Assembly: GCA_943704425.1 (NCBI GenBank)
Contig: CALSCP010001704.1
Span: forward strand, 35,924 to 63,698
Reading direction: 5' to 3'
DNA from: Ministeria vibrans ATCC 50519
Lineage: Eukaryota > Opisthokonta > Filasterea
Length of the DNA stretch: 27,775 nucleotides
Shown: positions 10,685 to 21,917 of the stretch, piece by piece
Layout: each line of letters begins with the position of its first letter
Position numbering within the stretch: the stretch's first letter is position 1
Notes under the pieces: model-generated
What the model saw: only the letters and a program-made list of their open reading frames with translations
Database searches by the model: none
What the model was told of the DNA's origin: nothing
Position numbers and translations under genes: made by a program

Positions 10685-13020
10685 ATGTCGAAACAACTGG
10701 GAACAGTTGATATCGACGAGCTTGTCTCGGGCGAAGACCGGGCAATTGAAGACGCTCTGCGCACATTGGCATTGGAGGTAATGCGAAGTTGGCGCTGTGG
10801 GTTTTTGGAGTGGGTCTCGCGCCAACGCCCTATTCGACACGCCGTCTGCTCGCAGGGCACGCTACATTTCCTGTGGAATGTGCAGTGGGTGTGCGCGCGT
10901 GACGCTCCTCTGTGAATTCCGCTAAAAGACGCAGTTGGGTTTTTTTTTGTCCTGTTTTGGACGCGCGCACCGTCTACTCTTTCCACGCCGCCCGTGTTGC
11001 CGCTCCCGACTCCCTATGCACTTCCTGCTCTTCATGCCTGTGTTGCCTGTGCTCTCTCTCTCTCTCTCTCTCTCACGCGCTGTCGAACAGAACTTTGCTT
11101 GCAAAAAAAAATGCTATAATAAAAATACAAAAAGCAAACGCTCAACCTGTGCGCTGTCTCTTTCTCTGTATCTCCTTCGTTCAGATTCTTGGCAATGTTA
11201 AGTCTACGCCTCCATTGATGGAAGAACTCCTGAAAAACGCCATCAAGTACCACAAAGTTCTCGAACAGTGCATTGGCGCTGCAACTGCCTTCATCGATGC
11301 CTTTGCCAAGCTCGCTGACCGGGCGCGGTATGCGCGAGGCGCCACCAACCAGCTTGGAGAGTCCCTTCACACCTTGCTCGAGTGTCAGCGACACGCCGAG
11401 GCGCTCCGTCTCGAACAGTGTGCCAAGCTTAAGGCGGATTTGATTGTGCCGCTGGCGGAGCGATGTCAGTCGGATCGTGCAGCGATTGCCAAGATGGAGA
11501 AGAAGTATGAGAAGGAGACACGGCGAGGTCGTGACACGCTGAAGAAGTTTGGCAAGCAGACGATGAAGGCGGCGGAACGTGCGAGGAAAGGCAAGACAGG
11601 CGCGCGCACGGCTCTCGAGGAGATGGCACACCAGATGGGAGAGGCTACCAAGGCGTTTCAGGTGCAGCAATTGGCGAACGTGAGTAGCTTCTTCATTGAT
11701 GAGCGTTCCACCTTTGTGAGCTTGTACAACCTGTACAGACCCGTTGTGCTGGGACAGCTGGAGACGGCGGGCAAGAGCATGGAAATTGACGAGCATCTGC
11801 GCAGCATCGACCAACAAGCGGCCAATCCTGACAAGCTTCCGGCAGATACTCGCTCCATCCTGGACCGCATCATGAGTGGCGACACCACCTTTATCAGTCG
11901 CTCGTCCGTCGTGCACATCCTTGATCCGCTCTCCATGACTACGGACGCGGTGGGCGCTAGCTTGCCCCACGGCCTCGAGGACGACGACGATGACGACGAT
12001 GACGGCGGTGTAGCCGAAGAGCACCGCAGCCTCGCGTCGACTGCATCATATCGCACGGCGCCCAGTGGCACCGGCACCGGCTCGCCCTCGCTGCGCTACC
12101 CACCTCAGACTGTCGCACGCTCAGGCAGCTCCAATGGCCTCCTCGCACCCGACTATAGTCAACAGCAACGCTCTTATCGCAGTCCTGCTCTTAGCATCCG
12201 CTCTGGCAGTAGTGGTAGCGCGAGTTTGTCGCAGAGTGCTCCGCCGCCGCCTCCTCCTCCAGCCATACCAGCCCCTGTCCCCGTGCGCCGTGCCGAGTCC
12301 ATTTGTAGCAGTGTCTCGGCACACTCGACCGACCGAATGTCTTCACACAGCGGTGCCATCACCAGTCTTGCACCGCCGCCTCCGCCTCCACCCGGACCTC
12401 TCTCACCGTCGACCTTCTCCTCCTCCTCCGCGTCCAATCGCTCCCATGTTGGCAATGTGTCGCCCGCGTCCAAAATCATGAGTGCCGCTGGTTTCAGCAG
12501 TGGCAGTCCCGGAAGTAGTCCCAGTGGTGGTGGTGGTGGTGGTGGTGGCGAAGAGCCTGTGCTCCGGCTTGGTTTTGGAGGGCCTCCATCGGACGAGAGC
12601 ATTCTCAATGCGCGCAAACGCATGACACACGTACATAGACCGTCTATTGCCGGGCGCAAACCCGTTGCGCAGGATTCTACATCGTTAGCACGACCCTCTA
12701 GTGCCATGCCGGTCATCAAGCGCTCGCCTGAAGAGACTCAGCGGAATAGCAGCGCCATTCAGACGCCCGGGCGGCTCTCGTCGTCCGCTAAATCGGCGCT
12801 CGCTGCCAAACTCGAAGGCGGCTCTGCCTCCACCTCGCACACTCCACAGAATCGACCCTTCAGTTGTCCTCCACCCAAACAATCTCCCGTTGCCATGGCG
12901 CCGCCTCCACCTCCCCCTCCTTCCGCCATGCCCGACTTTCAACTGCCACCACCTCCGCCAATGGACGACTTGGGCAACGACCCTCCGCCCCCGCCTCCTC
13001 CGCCGCCGCCACCCATGTAA
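10685..13020 (+). CDS. I-BAR (IMD) domain protein with proline-rich tail, IRSp53/MIM-like
   Basis: I-BAR proteins bind phosphoinositide-rich plasma membrane, curve it outward and couple it to actin assembly in protrusions. Exons 10685-10777 and 11185-13020 join in phase 0 to give 642 residues. Residues about 15-260 form a helical IMD: the block after the splice site (ILGNVKSTPPLMEELLKN), the KYHK segment, a basic helix (MEKKYEKETRRGRDTLKKFG) and the closing NPDKLPADTRSILDRI all match the family pattern. The tail has an acidic run (about 297-304), four poly-Pro clusters, a poly-Gly run (about 478-484) and a C-terminus of alternating PPPPP blocks ending in M, typical of SH3, EVH1 or profilin ligands. 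A segment ESILNARKRMTHVH vaguely resembles a WH2 actin-binding motif, but I would not rely on it. No SH3 domain is present, unlike IRSp53. The 407-nt intron contains a CT run and an A run. Confidence 0.88.
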
Positions 13021-13233
13021 CCAAAAGGAAAGAGTGAAGAGGAGATTGATAGAGAGAGAGAGGGACAGAGAAAGAGAGGATACAGTACACTAGTCTAAAA
13101 TGAATCTGGATCAGATTTGGTGTTAAATTTAATCGGACTCTTAGAAGAGAAAATAAATTTTATTATTATTATGATTATTAATACCAAAAACAAAACAGTC
13201 ATCATTTTTTTTTCTTCTTCTAATCTTTTACGA
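13021..13233. other. Intergenic, I-BAR 3' region and TauE promoter region
   Basis: About 210 bp with a GA-rich run (13047-13078) after the I-BAR stop, then A/T-rich DNA with ATT triplets and a T run just before the TauE start. An in-frame ATG at 13117 would extend the transporter, but the added residues are low-complexity and would bury the signal peptide, so I treat this stretch as non-coding. Confidence 0.55.
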
Positions 13234-14026
13234 ATGCGACTGCTGATTGTCGGATTCCTCCTGATCGCTAGCGTCGGATGCGCTGTGGGCGAGACTACTA
13301 CAATTTACGATGCTGAGAGCGCCGTGTTTCGGACGCTGTTCACACGCGATCTGCAGTCAACACCGTCGTCGCCCGTGACGCGCGCCCGACGCACCGCTGG
13401 TCCTGGCGATTCGTGTACAGTACCAACACAGGACAAGGACTGTACCCACGAGTATTTGTGCGTCAACGGAACGTGTACGACCTGTTTGGGCGACGATCAG
13501 TGCGACTCGCTCGAACAATGTTCGTCCGGCAAGTGCCTTCACAAAGGCTTCTTCAGCCCGTTCACGTGGCACGAGGCCCTTGGCACAATCATCTCCTTTG
13601 TCGGTGCCTCGCTCGCAGCTGGGTAAGAGCGTTATTATTTTTATCAATATGACAAAAGAACACAGAAACGTCCCTCTCCCCTTCCCTCCGCCCCGAGACA
13701 GCGTCGATCCTGTCCTCGCCCAATGCTGTTTAGTTGCATAGCATGCGTTGGCGGCTGTGATGCTCCCTGGCACACTCATTTTGACATACACATGAATAAT
13801 AATTTCATTTTCTCCCGTGCAGCGGTGGTCTGGGTGGCGGCGGTCTCTTTGTGCCGATTCTCGTGCTCATTGTCGGCTTGGCGCCCACCTCGGCCGTGGC
13901 CATTTCACAAGGAATGATTTTCGGTGGCAGCATCGTCAACCTCATCTTCAACATTCGTCGAAAGCACCCTATCAGCAAACATCGACCGCTGATTGATTTT
14001 GACGCTGGTACGCCCAAATATAAATC

Positions 14027-14065
<39 letters not shown>

Positions 14066-14314
14066 TGTTATATTGTTATATTGTTGGATTGACTGTTTGT
14101 TAATTGGAAATGTGCTCTTCTTCCCTCTGTAGTACTCATGTTGGAGCCTGCGTTGCTTGCCGGCACTGTCATTGGTGTTCTGCTCAACAGCATCTTTCCC
14201 GAATGGCTCATTGTTTCTCTTTTGGCCATTACTTTGGTCATCATGACTTGGCGTACTGTTCAAAAGGCTCGCCAGGCACGACATTCACTATCAATAATAA
14301 TAACAATAATAATA

Positions 14315-14373
<59 letters not shown>

Positions 14374-15472
14374 ATATCATATTAACAGCTGCTCATGGGA
14401 TCAATAGGTTTGGGCAATTGAGTCACAACAACGAGTGGGTGCGGGGCGCAACGTAATGGAGCTGGAGGATGTGTCGACGGACCAAACAGACTTGGCTGGT
14501 GGCGACGACGAAGAGGTGGCGGCGTTCCTTGATGCGGAGGAGAAGTCGCCGGCGACGAGTCCCAGTTCGGGACGACGCGATAAAACCGACTCTTTGCGAG
14601 TCAAGGCGGCAAGGCGAGCTCAGGCGGGACCGCGTTCCATCACTGACGACGACGACGACGACACTGATCTTGAGCTTTCGAAGGCGAGCAGTGAGAACGG
14701 AGAAGCTGGCGGCGGTGGTGGTGCAGGAAGCATTTCGGCGGCGAACATGGCACTGATCGAGGCGATTAAGAAGCGCGAGAGCCGCGTGGGACGTCCGATG
14801 CTGTTCATCATGCTCATCTGGCTGGTGGTGTCGCTTTTTTCGATTCTCAAGGGGGGACGATCGGGCACGTCGAGCATTGTGGGCGTGACGGCGTGCTCGC
14901 CGGCGTACTGGGCTCTGACCTTTTGTGTGTTTCCCATACTCATTGGCATGACTGCCATGTACGGGCGGCAAATGATGGCGGAGAACGATGTTAAGCAGCG
15001 ATGTGGCTATGAGCCGAGCGAGGGGGACATTGTGTGGACGCGTCGCAATGCATATCTGTACCCGTCGCTGGCGACGTTTGCAGGGCTGCTCGGCGGTCTG
15101 CTGGGCATTGGCGGAGGTATGATTGTGGGGCCGCTGCTGCTGGAGCTGGGCATGCTGCCGACAACGACGTCAGCGACGAGCGCCATGACGGTCATGATTA
15201 CAAGCAGTAGTGCGGTAGTGCAGTACATTGTGGTGAACCAGCTCATCTACGACTATGCCGTATGGTTCTTCTTTGTGGGTGTCATTGCGACTATTGTGGG
15301 CCAGAAGGGCATTGACTACCTTGTGCGGCGCTACGACCGACGCAGCTTCGTCGTCATCTCTATTGCCATTGTCATTGCCGCCGCCTGTGTCATGATGTCC
15401 GTTACCGGCATCATGCGCATTGTGTCCGATGTCACCTCTGGCGCCAGTCTCAGTTTCCGTCAGCTCTGTTGA
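13234..15472 (+). CDS. TauE/SafE-family sulfite/anion exporter-like membrane protein (4 exons)
   Basis: This is a polytopic membrane protein of the TauE/SafE family, whose bacterial members export sulfite or organosulfonates; the substrate in protists is unknown. Exons 13234-13622, 13823-14007, 14133-14275 and 14408-15472 give 593 residues. A signal peptide (MRLLIVGFLLIASVGCAVG) precedes a lumenal or extracellular Cys-rich region (nine Cys between residues 61 and 101, with C-x2-C and C-x4-C spacings), as seen in other protist members. The first half-repeat has the Gly-rich turn GGLGGGGLFVPIL and LAPTSAVAISQGMIFGG. A long acidic, Asp/Gly/Ser-rich cytosolic loop follows (about 257-369). The second half has the matching turn GGLLGIGGGMIVGPLLLELG and TTTSATSAMTVMITS, a clear internal duplication. 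The last intron requires a GC-AG donor (CAG|GCACGA); no phase-0 GT site there gives the family spacing as well. The gene converges on the J-protein gene. Confidence 0.88.
14027..14064 (+). repeat. (AAT)n microsatellite in TauE intron 2
   Basis: About 12 AAT triplets lie just inside the donor side of the 125-nt intron between exons 2 and 3. Confidence 0.9.
14293..14371 (+). repeat. (AAT)n-(ATT)n inverted microsatellite in TauE intron 3
   Basis: A short AAT run changes at about 14314 into some 19 ATT triplets. The two halves are complementary, so the intron transcript can fold back on itself. It fills most of a 132-nt intron whose donor appears to be GC. Confidence 0.9.
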
Positions 15473-15642
15473 CCTTTTTTGTTTGTTATTTTTTTTTTTT
15501 CGTTGCTGTTGTTGTTGTTGTGTGTATGCGTGTGTACACGTGTGCGTGTGTGTCTGTCTGTCTGTGTTTGTATGTGTTTTGTGTCGCGCATAAACACTCA
15601 ATCTCTCTCTCTCTCTCTTTAACGATCGGAGGAACAAGGAAG

Positions 15643-15648
15643 AATAAA
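15643..15648 (+). terminator. Poly(A) signal of the TauE-like gene
   Basis: AATAAA lies 171 nt after the TauE stop and only 21 nt before the stop codon of the convergent J-protein gene. The T- and CT-rich stretch 15475-15620 between stop and signal holds no gene I can support. Overlapping 3' ends are likely. Confidence 0.5.
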
Positions 15649-15668
15649 TTTTAATGGGAAGAATGAAA

Positions 15669-16724
15669 TCAGTGAGAGAGGGGGGTGGGGTCATCGACAG
15701 GACCAGCGGTGCGGCGGCTCTCGACAGCCTTTCCTAGCTGCTGAAAGGCCTCTTCCAGTGCCTTGATGTGCGCCACCAGCAGACCGTCCATCTACCGGTC
15801 CGTCATTCAGTGCGTGTTTGGTCTTTATTCAGTGTATACGTATGTGTGTGCGTGTGTCTGGTGCTGTTTTCATACCTTGGCAACTCTGAGTTCGAGGTCG
15901 CGCAGAACGACACGGTCAGTGCGGTCGTCAACGCCGCGCACTGCGGCAAACGCCACCGCACTGCCAACTACTACGACAAAGCCAAAGTGGAATCCGCTGA
16001 TCTGGTAAAGTAAAATAATACAAAGGTCAACTTCGAAGGCACGTGCGGCGGTTGAAGGTTTAGGGGATGCAGGTACCAGTTGAAAGATGGGCGTATAAGG
16101 AAAGTAGCGGGTTGTGTCAAGCAGACTGAAGTGTCCCGTTGCAATTAGCATGTAGTGAGCCCAGCCAATGACGGCAAGGAGCACCGCCGCAGCAACGCGG
16201 AAGGGTGCAAGGCCGCCGGGACCCGTGGCGAGGTACCCAAACAGAATGAGCCCGGCATACGTGAGGGCAATCTCGACAAACGAGTCGTTGATGTAGTCGC
16301 TGGCCGTGACGCAGTGGCGGCATTCTCTCGCTCCAAATTTGTCGTAGATTGGTCGCTTCTGGTGACTGTTGAGGATCTCATAGGCTGCGTCAGAAGGAAG
16401 AGTCAAAATAATGAGAGAGGGAACGACAAGTGTCGACAACTAACCGGCACGCAGCATCATGAATTGGTCGGCATCCGCATTGGACTTGTCAGGATGTACG
16501 TTGACCGACGCGCTCCTGAACGCGTGTTTGATCTGTGCAAAGTTGGACGTGACGGGCACATTGAGCGTCGAGTAGTGGTTCTCCGCAAAGGGCGCCTGGT
16601 ACAGAGCGCCAGCGAACACAAACGTGAGAAGTGCAATTTTTTTCAATAGTGCCCCATTCGTCTTCGATCCCTTGACCGTGATCAGCGGAAGTATTAAAGA
16701 GACCGCTAGAAACACCCACGACAT
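15669..16724 (-). CDS. Membrane-anchored J-domain (DnaJ/HSP40) protein, probably ER (3 exons)
   Basis: J-proteins stimulate the ATPase of Hsp70 and hand it clients. Exons 16445-16724, 15876-16384 and 15669-15791 give 303 residues. Two hydrophobic segments (about residues 2-17 and 29-44) come first, then the J domain from about 50 to 110: YSTLNVPV, helix II, the invariant HPD at 77-79, and YEILNSHQKRPIYDKFG. After it come further hydrophobic helices (about 128-140 and 150-170) and a late one around 220, then a short helical tail (HIKALEEAFQQLGKAVE) in the last exon. This resembles ER-membrane J-proteins, with the J domain placed between membrane segments; topology is inferred. The first intron (60 nt) splits the J domain in phase 1, the second is 84 nt. 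An A/T-rich 30-nt GT...AG segment at 16002-16031 is in frame and might be a tiny intron; removing it leaves 293 residues. Confidence 0.85.
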
Positions 16725-16775
16725 AGAGACGAGTCACAAGAGAAGAAAATAAAACTGCTCTACAAAAAAGCACTA
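16725..16775. promoter_or_regulatory. 51-bp divergent start region, J-protein / ankyrin-like protein
   Basis: Only 51 bp separate two start codons pointing apart. The region is A-rich on the top strand. In both genes the next in-frame Met is tens of residues downstream, which supports both starts. Transcripts must have very short or mutually overlapping 5' ends. Confidence 0.6.
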
Positions 16776-18804
<2,029 letters not shown>

Positions 18805-18856
18805 ACGGAAAAATATTATAATACATTCATTTCTCTCTCAGGGTGGGGGTTCTTGA

Positions 18857-19594
18857 TTAAAAGGCATCGAGACGCCTTCTTGCACGTCGTGCGCCCTCGC
18901 CGGTGAGCAAACGAAGCAAGACAGTGGATTCGTGGAGCACTTTGTCGTGTGCGTTAACCACAGCAAAGGTCAGGTGCCAACGTTCACGGTGGGCACGGCA
19001 GGGTCTCAGGTGAGGGTCAAGACGCGCAAGGAGTTCGCGTGTACATGTGCACGAGGTGATTGTGTCGTCGTTGGCCAGTTGTGCGTCGGTACAGTGTGTG
19101 CACGGCTCGATGTCGCCCAGGTCGAGAAACACCTTGTTGCACTCGGTGTCCACCTGCGCCGCTGTCGCCGAGTCCACACCCGTCTTCTCCTCGTACGCAT
19201 GAAACTGAGCAAAGGGCTTGCGGATGTCGCCTTCCGCATGGTAGTAGAGCCGCAGCCGCAGCCGCTGTTGTTGCTCGGATGACAAAGCGACGCGACGCAA
19301 ACGCAGTCGGAACCGCAGGCGAAAGGGCCGAAAAGCAGCGACCGGCTCGGCATCGCCAGGGCGTGGTGACGACCACAGCGTATTAATCAGGTGCTGGACT
19401 TCAAAGGCGAAGTCTCCTTCGTCGCTGGCGACGGGCAGTGCACTGCGCACCAGTCCCAAGCCATCCTCCTCCTCATCTGCCTCTCCTCCGCAAAGCTGCC
19501 GATCAACAGGTCCAAAAATCATCGACAACGGAATTGCCGCAGTGGAAAATGCTCCAAAGAGGCTAGATGCCATCGGCTCAGTCGGAGTGATCAT
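18857..19594 (-). CDS. Uncharacterised 245-residue protein (single exon)
   Basis: I do not recognise the family. The intronless frame starts MITPTEPMASSLFGAF; Met-8 (19573) is an alternative start. It has normal coding composition with G/C-rich third positions. An N-terminal hydrophobic stretch (about 9-28) is followed by an acidic patch (EADEEEDG), then alternating hydrophobic/basic strands (FRPFRLRFRLRLRRVAL and RLRLRLYYHAEG) suggesting a beta-rich fold. A Cys/His cluster in the second half (CTHC, CTCT, later C-R-A-H and W) might bind metal. The tail is basic (RRARRRL). Its stop codon lies 52 bp from that of the convergent Cys-rich/ankyrin gene. Its long uninterrupted frame next to A/T-rich flanks argues that it is real; function unknown. 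Confidence 0.65.
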   Translation of the reverse strand: MITPTEPMASSLFGAFSTAAIPLSMIFGPVDRQLCGGEADEEEDGLGLVRSALPVASDEGDFAFEVQHLINTLWSSPRPGDAEPVAAFRPFRLRFRLRLRRVALSSEQQQRLRLRLYYHAEGDIRKPFAQFHAYEEKTGVDSATAAQVDTECNKVFLDLGDIEPCTHCTDAQLANDDTITSCTCTRELLARLDPHLRPCRAHRERWHLTFAVVNAHDKVLHESTVLLRLLTGEGARRARRRLDAF

Positions 19595-20079
19595 CTTCGC
19601 TTCTTAAAAAAATTCGCTTGACAAAAAGTCGAAAGAGCAAAAAAAAAAAGTGACTCGTGATTTTTGCAGGGAATTCGGGAATTCCGTTGATCAACGCCGA
19701 TCTCCTTGATGCGCTCATTATACACCTCCCAATCTGCGCTTGAATCAATACACGTCGTATAATAAATGCTGTCAGTGGAAGAACAGTCCAACTTTAATAG
19801 AGACGTAATGGAGAACGAGAAAGGCCTCTCCCGTTTGGGCCAACTCAAAAAAAAAGAATTAAAAAAAAAATACAAAACGGTTGAGTAACTCAAAGTGAGC
19901 TGGGTAGACTTATCAGCGCCTCTAATAGCCACCACCCTGTGCCGTGTCGATCCATGGCACTCTGTCACCCATGGCGCAGTCGCACGATGCTCGTGAGAGC
20001 TGTGGCTGTTCTTTTGGTACACGTCACTTTTCATATATTATAATAAGAATTTTTTTATGATTGTATTGTATTAAATTTT
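19595..20079. other. Intergenic region between the 245-residue gene and AUP1-like gene
   Basis: 485 bp downstream of the AUP1-like stop and upstream of the 245-residue gene, both on the reverse strand. It has A runs at about 19640-19649 and 19847-19870, and a pair of GGAATTC units at 19668-19683. A 147-codon reverse frame spans most of it but is rich in Phe/Ser/Asn and has no family likeness, so I regard it as chance. A G/C-richer island lies at about 19905-20020 without an assignable gene. Confidence 0.5.
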
Positions 20080-21747
20080 TCATTGATGCGATAGTTTAAG
20101 TTGGTACTTGCGACGGCCGGCGTCGAGAAGGGCGTCGCGACGAGCCTCAAAGGCAGCATGCCAGTCCTCGGGATGACGGGCAAGGGTCTTGGGGTCGACG
20201 GGTGGGGGCACGCCGTAGGGCAGGGAGGTGGGGCGGACACGGGGGGCACGGCGGTGGGTGCCCTCGGCGACGTTGATTGTGCTCTCGTCGACACTGCGGG
20301 TCACAGCCAGGTCTGCTGCCAGGTCCGCCCGGGGTGTGTCTGGGAAGATCTCCACGAGACGCTCGAGCATGCTCTCAAGCTCAGGGTCGTCTGGTTCGGT
20401 CGAAGGCGAACTTGTAGTGGTGGTGGTGGTGGTGGTGGTGGTGGTGGTGGTGGCAGGAGTTGCGCTTGTCGAACTTGTTGTGGCGGTGGGGGTTGCGCTT
20501 GTCGAACTTGTTGTGGTGGTGGGGGTAGCGCTTGTCAAACTTGTTGTAGTGATGGTGGTTCTCGTGGCAGGACCCTTTCCTTTTCTCTGACGCAAACCGG
20601 CTGTGGTGGTCGGAGGCGACATAGGCGGCAGTTGGCTACTGCTGTCACTGCCACTGCTGCCACTGGCGGTGGCATGTGCTATCCTTTCGAGTCGCGCCTC
20701 CTCAATGAACACATCATCGTCTGCGTCACCCACATGACCCATGTCGAGCAACTCACTAATGTTGCGCGATTCCAGCTGACGCTTGTCTGTGTACGTATAT
20801 GGAGTGGGACACAGCTCGCCGTAGTCACAGATTTCATGAGTGACCCGCTCGACAAACGAGTGATGACGGCTCTCCTGTGTTGTTGATGAAGCTGTTGCGG
20901 TGGTCGTTGACTCGTTGCCATTTGGGGTTTGGAGGGGCAGGAGGGTAAACACAAAGGTGGTGTAGGGAGCGTACATGAAGTAAAAGAGATCGGACCAAAA
21001 GGTTGCACCCAGGCGCGTGACGTGAGCACCGACAAAGGCAGGTCGTGACACAGATAGGTGCACAGGACGCACGGGAACGCCCAGACGAAAGGCACTGAGG
21101 TCCGTAAAGTCGAGCAGGCCCACCAGACCGTTGGTAGAGGCGCCTTCAGGTTGCGAAAAGACAGCCGGACAGGCGCTCAGGTGACGCGCGAGTACATCCT
21201 GGTGCACTGTTGCCGACGATAGGCGCGTAGATGCGGGTGTTTTGAGCAGACAAAAGAGCGAACAGAGCCAACGAGGGGCGCGCGTGCGCACCAATGACGC
21301 CGAAGGCACAATCGTACTCCAAGCGAGCCAGTCGAGGATCGAGCACGAATTGCACACGGCCACAAGCGGCGCCGTCGCCGTCGTGGCACTGTCCGCTTCT
21401 TCCTGCTGTCGTTGTGGCGATGCTGCGTCTCCCTTGGCATCCTTGTCGTCCTGTGAGGTGGGCGCCGCAGAAACTTGAACGGACACGCCAAGAATGCGCG
21501 CGTATGTGTTGGCGAGCATCAGGCTCGGAACACCCCGCTGTGCGGAGCGTCCTCCTCGTCCACACACTAACAGACTGAAAAAGCCCACAATGGCAAGAAG
21601 AAGAGCGCGAATCACAAACAGGAGTAGCCCAACGGGCGCATAGAACAGTCCGCTCCGACCTGTCGACGAAGGTTTGCGTCGAATCGAAATCATTGCCTGC
21701 AGCGGCGGCGGAATCAGCGTCGAACTCTCGTCTGCAACAGAGCTCAT
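20080..21747 (-). CDS. AUP1: AUP1-like ER/lipid-droplet protein with CUE domain and E2-binding tail
   Basis: AUP1 sits in the ER membrane as a hairpin, can move to lipid droplets, and recruits the ubiquitin-conjugating enzyme UBE2G2 to ER-associated degradation. The single-exon frame from ATG 21747-21745 gives 555 residues, longer than animal AUP1 (about 400-480) because of a Thr-rich linker. Domains in order: a hydrophobic hairpin (about 32-62, LFYAPVGLLLFVIRALLLAI); an acyltransferase-like region (about 75-270) with the ATNG..GLL-type motif as STNGLVGLLDF; a linker with a Thr-rich repeat; a CUE domain (about 453-497, ELESMLERLVEIFPDTPRAD); and a C-terminal helix (about 528-552, DWHAAFEARRDALLDAGRRK) matching the UBE2G2-binding region. 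The usual N-H-x4-D active-site motif reads NSCSILD, lacking the His, so catalysis is unlikely. The start is shared divergently with TRAPPC2. Confidence 0.88.
   Translation of the reverse strand: MSSVADESSTLIPPPLQAMISIRRKPSSTGRSGLFYAPVGLLLFVIRALLLAIVGFFSLLVCGRGGRSAQRGVPSLMLANTYARILGVSVQVSAAPTSQDDKDAKGDAASPQRQQEEADSATTATAPLVAVCNSCSILDWLAWSTIVPSASLVRTRAPRWLCSLFCLLKTPASTRLSSATVHQDVLARHLSACPAVFSQPEGASTNGLVGLLDFTDLSAFRLGVPVRPVHLSVSRPAFVGAHVTRLGATFWSDLFYFMYAPYTTFVFTLLPLQTPNGNESTTTATASSTTQESRHHSFVERVTHEICDYGELCPTPYTYTDKRQLESRNISELLDMGHVGDADDDVFIEEARLERIAHATASGSSGSDSSSQLPPMSPPTTTAGLRQRKGKGPATRTTITTTSLTSATPTTTTSSTSATPTATTSSTSATPATTTTTTTTTTTTTSSPSTEPDDPELESMLERLVEIFPDTPRADLAADLAVTRSVDESTINVAEGTHRRAPRVRPTSLPYGVPPPVDPKTLARHPEDWHAAFEARRDALLDAGRRKYQLKLSHQ
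20415..20560 (-). repeat. Thr/Ser-Ala-Thr-Pro coding repeats in the AUP1-like gene
   Basis: A GGT/ACC run (20415-20453, poly-Thr on the reverse strand) is followed by three copies of a 33-bp unit starting near 20462, 20495 and 20528. Each encodes an 11-residue unit of the type SSTSATPTATT. This lengthens the linker before the CUE domain and probably varies between strains. Confidence 0.88.
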
Positions 21748-21917
21748 TCTAGACGACGCGGAGGATAACACACACAAAGTGAAGTTTCAAGTCTGTCTGA
21801 AACAAAGTAACAAACCAACAAAAAGATTAATTTTGTGTATTGAATTGATCAAATCTCTCGATCATCACACTATTTACTACTATTAAATATTAATTATTTT
21901 AGTTCAACTTTCTCGCC
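21748..21917. promoter_or_regulatory. Divergent promoter region, AUP1-like / TRAPPC2
   Basis: 170 bp separate the two start codons. The part near TRAPPC2 (21850-21905) is strongly A/T-rich. A shared promoter is inferred from layout; no known element is evident. Confidence 0.5.

Noticed and set aside
3622-13020. Thymosin, MUN protein and I-BAR protein as a functional cytoskeleton/membrane cluster
   Set aside because: They are on different strands with unrelated neighbours on both sides. Adjacency alone in a dense eukaryotic genome is weak evidence.
13117-13233. Earlier in-frame ATG for the TauE-like gene
   Set aside because: It would add a 39-residue Ile/Asn/Lys-rich stretch from A/T-rich DNA and mask a clear signal peptide starting at 13234.
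19668-19683. Two adjacent GGAATTC units, possibly a cloning linker
   Set aside because: Chance or a small duplication is as likely; flanking sequence is continuous native-looking DNA with no vector sequence.
19591-20034. 147-codon reverse-strand open frame between the 245-residue gene and AUP1
   Set aside because: Composition is non-coding-like (Phe and Lys runs from homopolymers); no domain or splice evidence.
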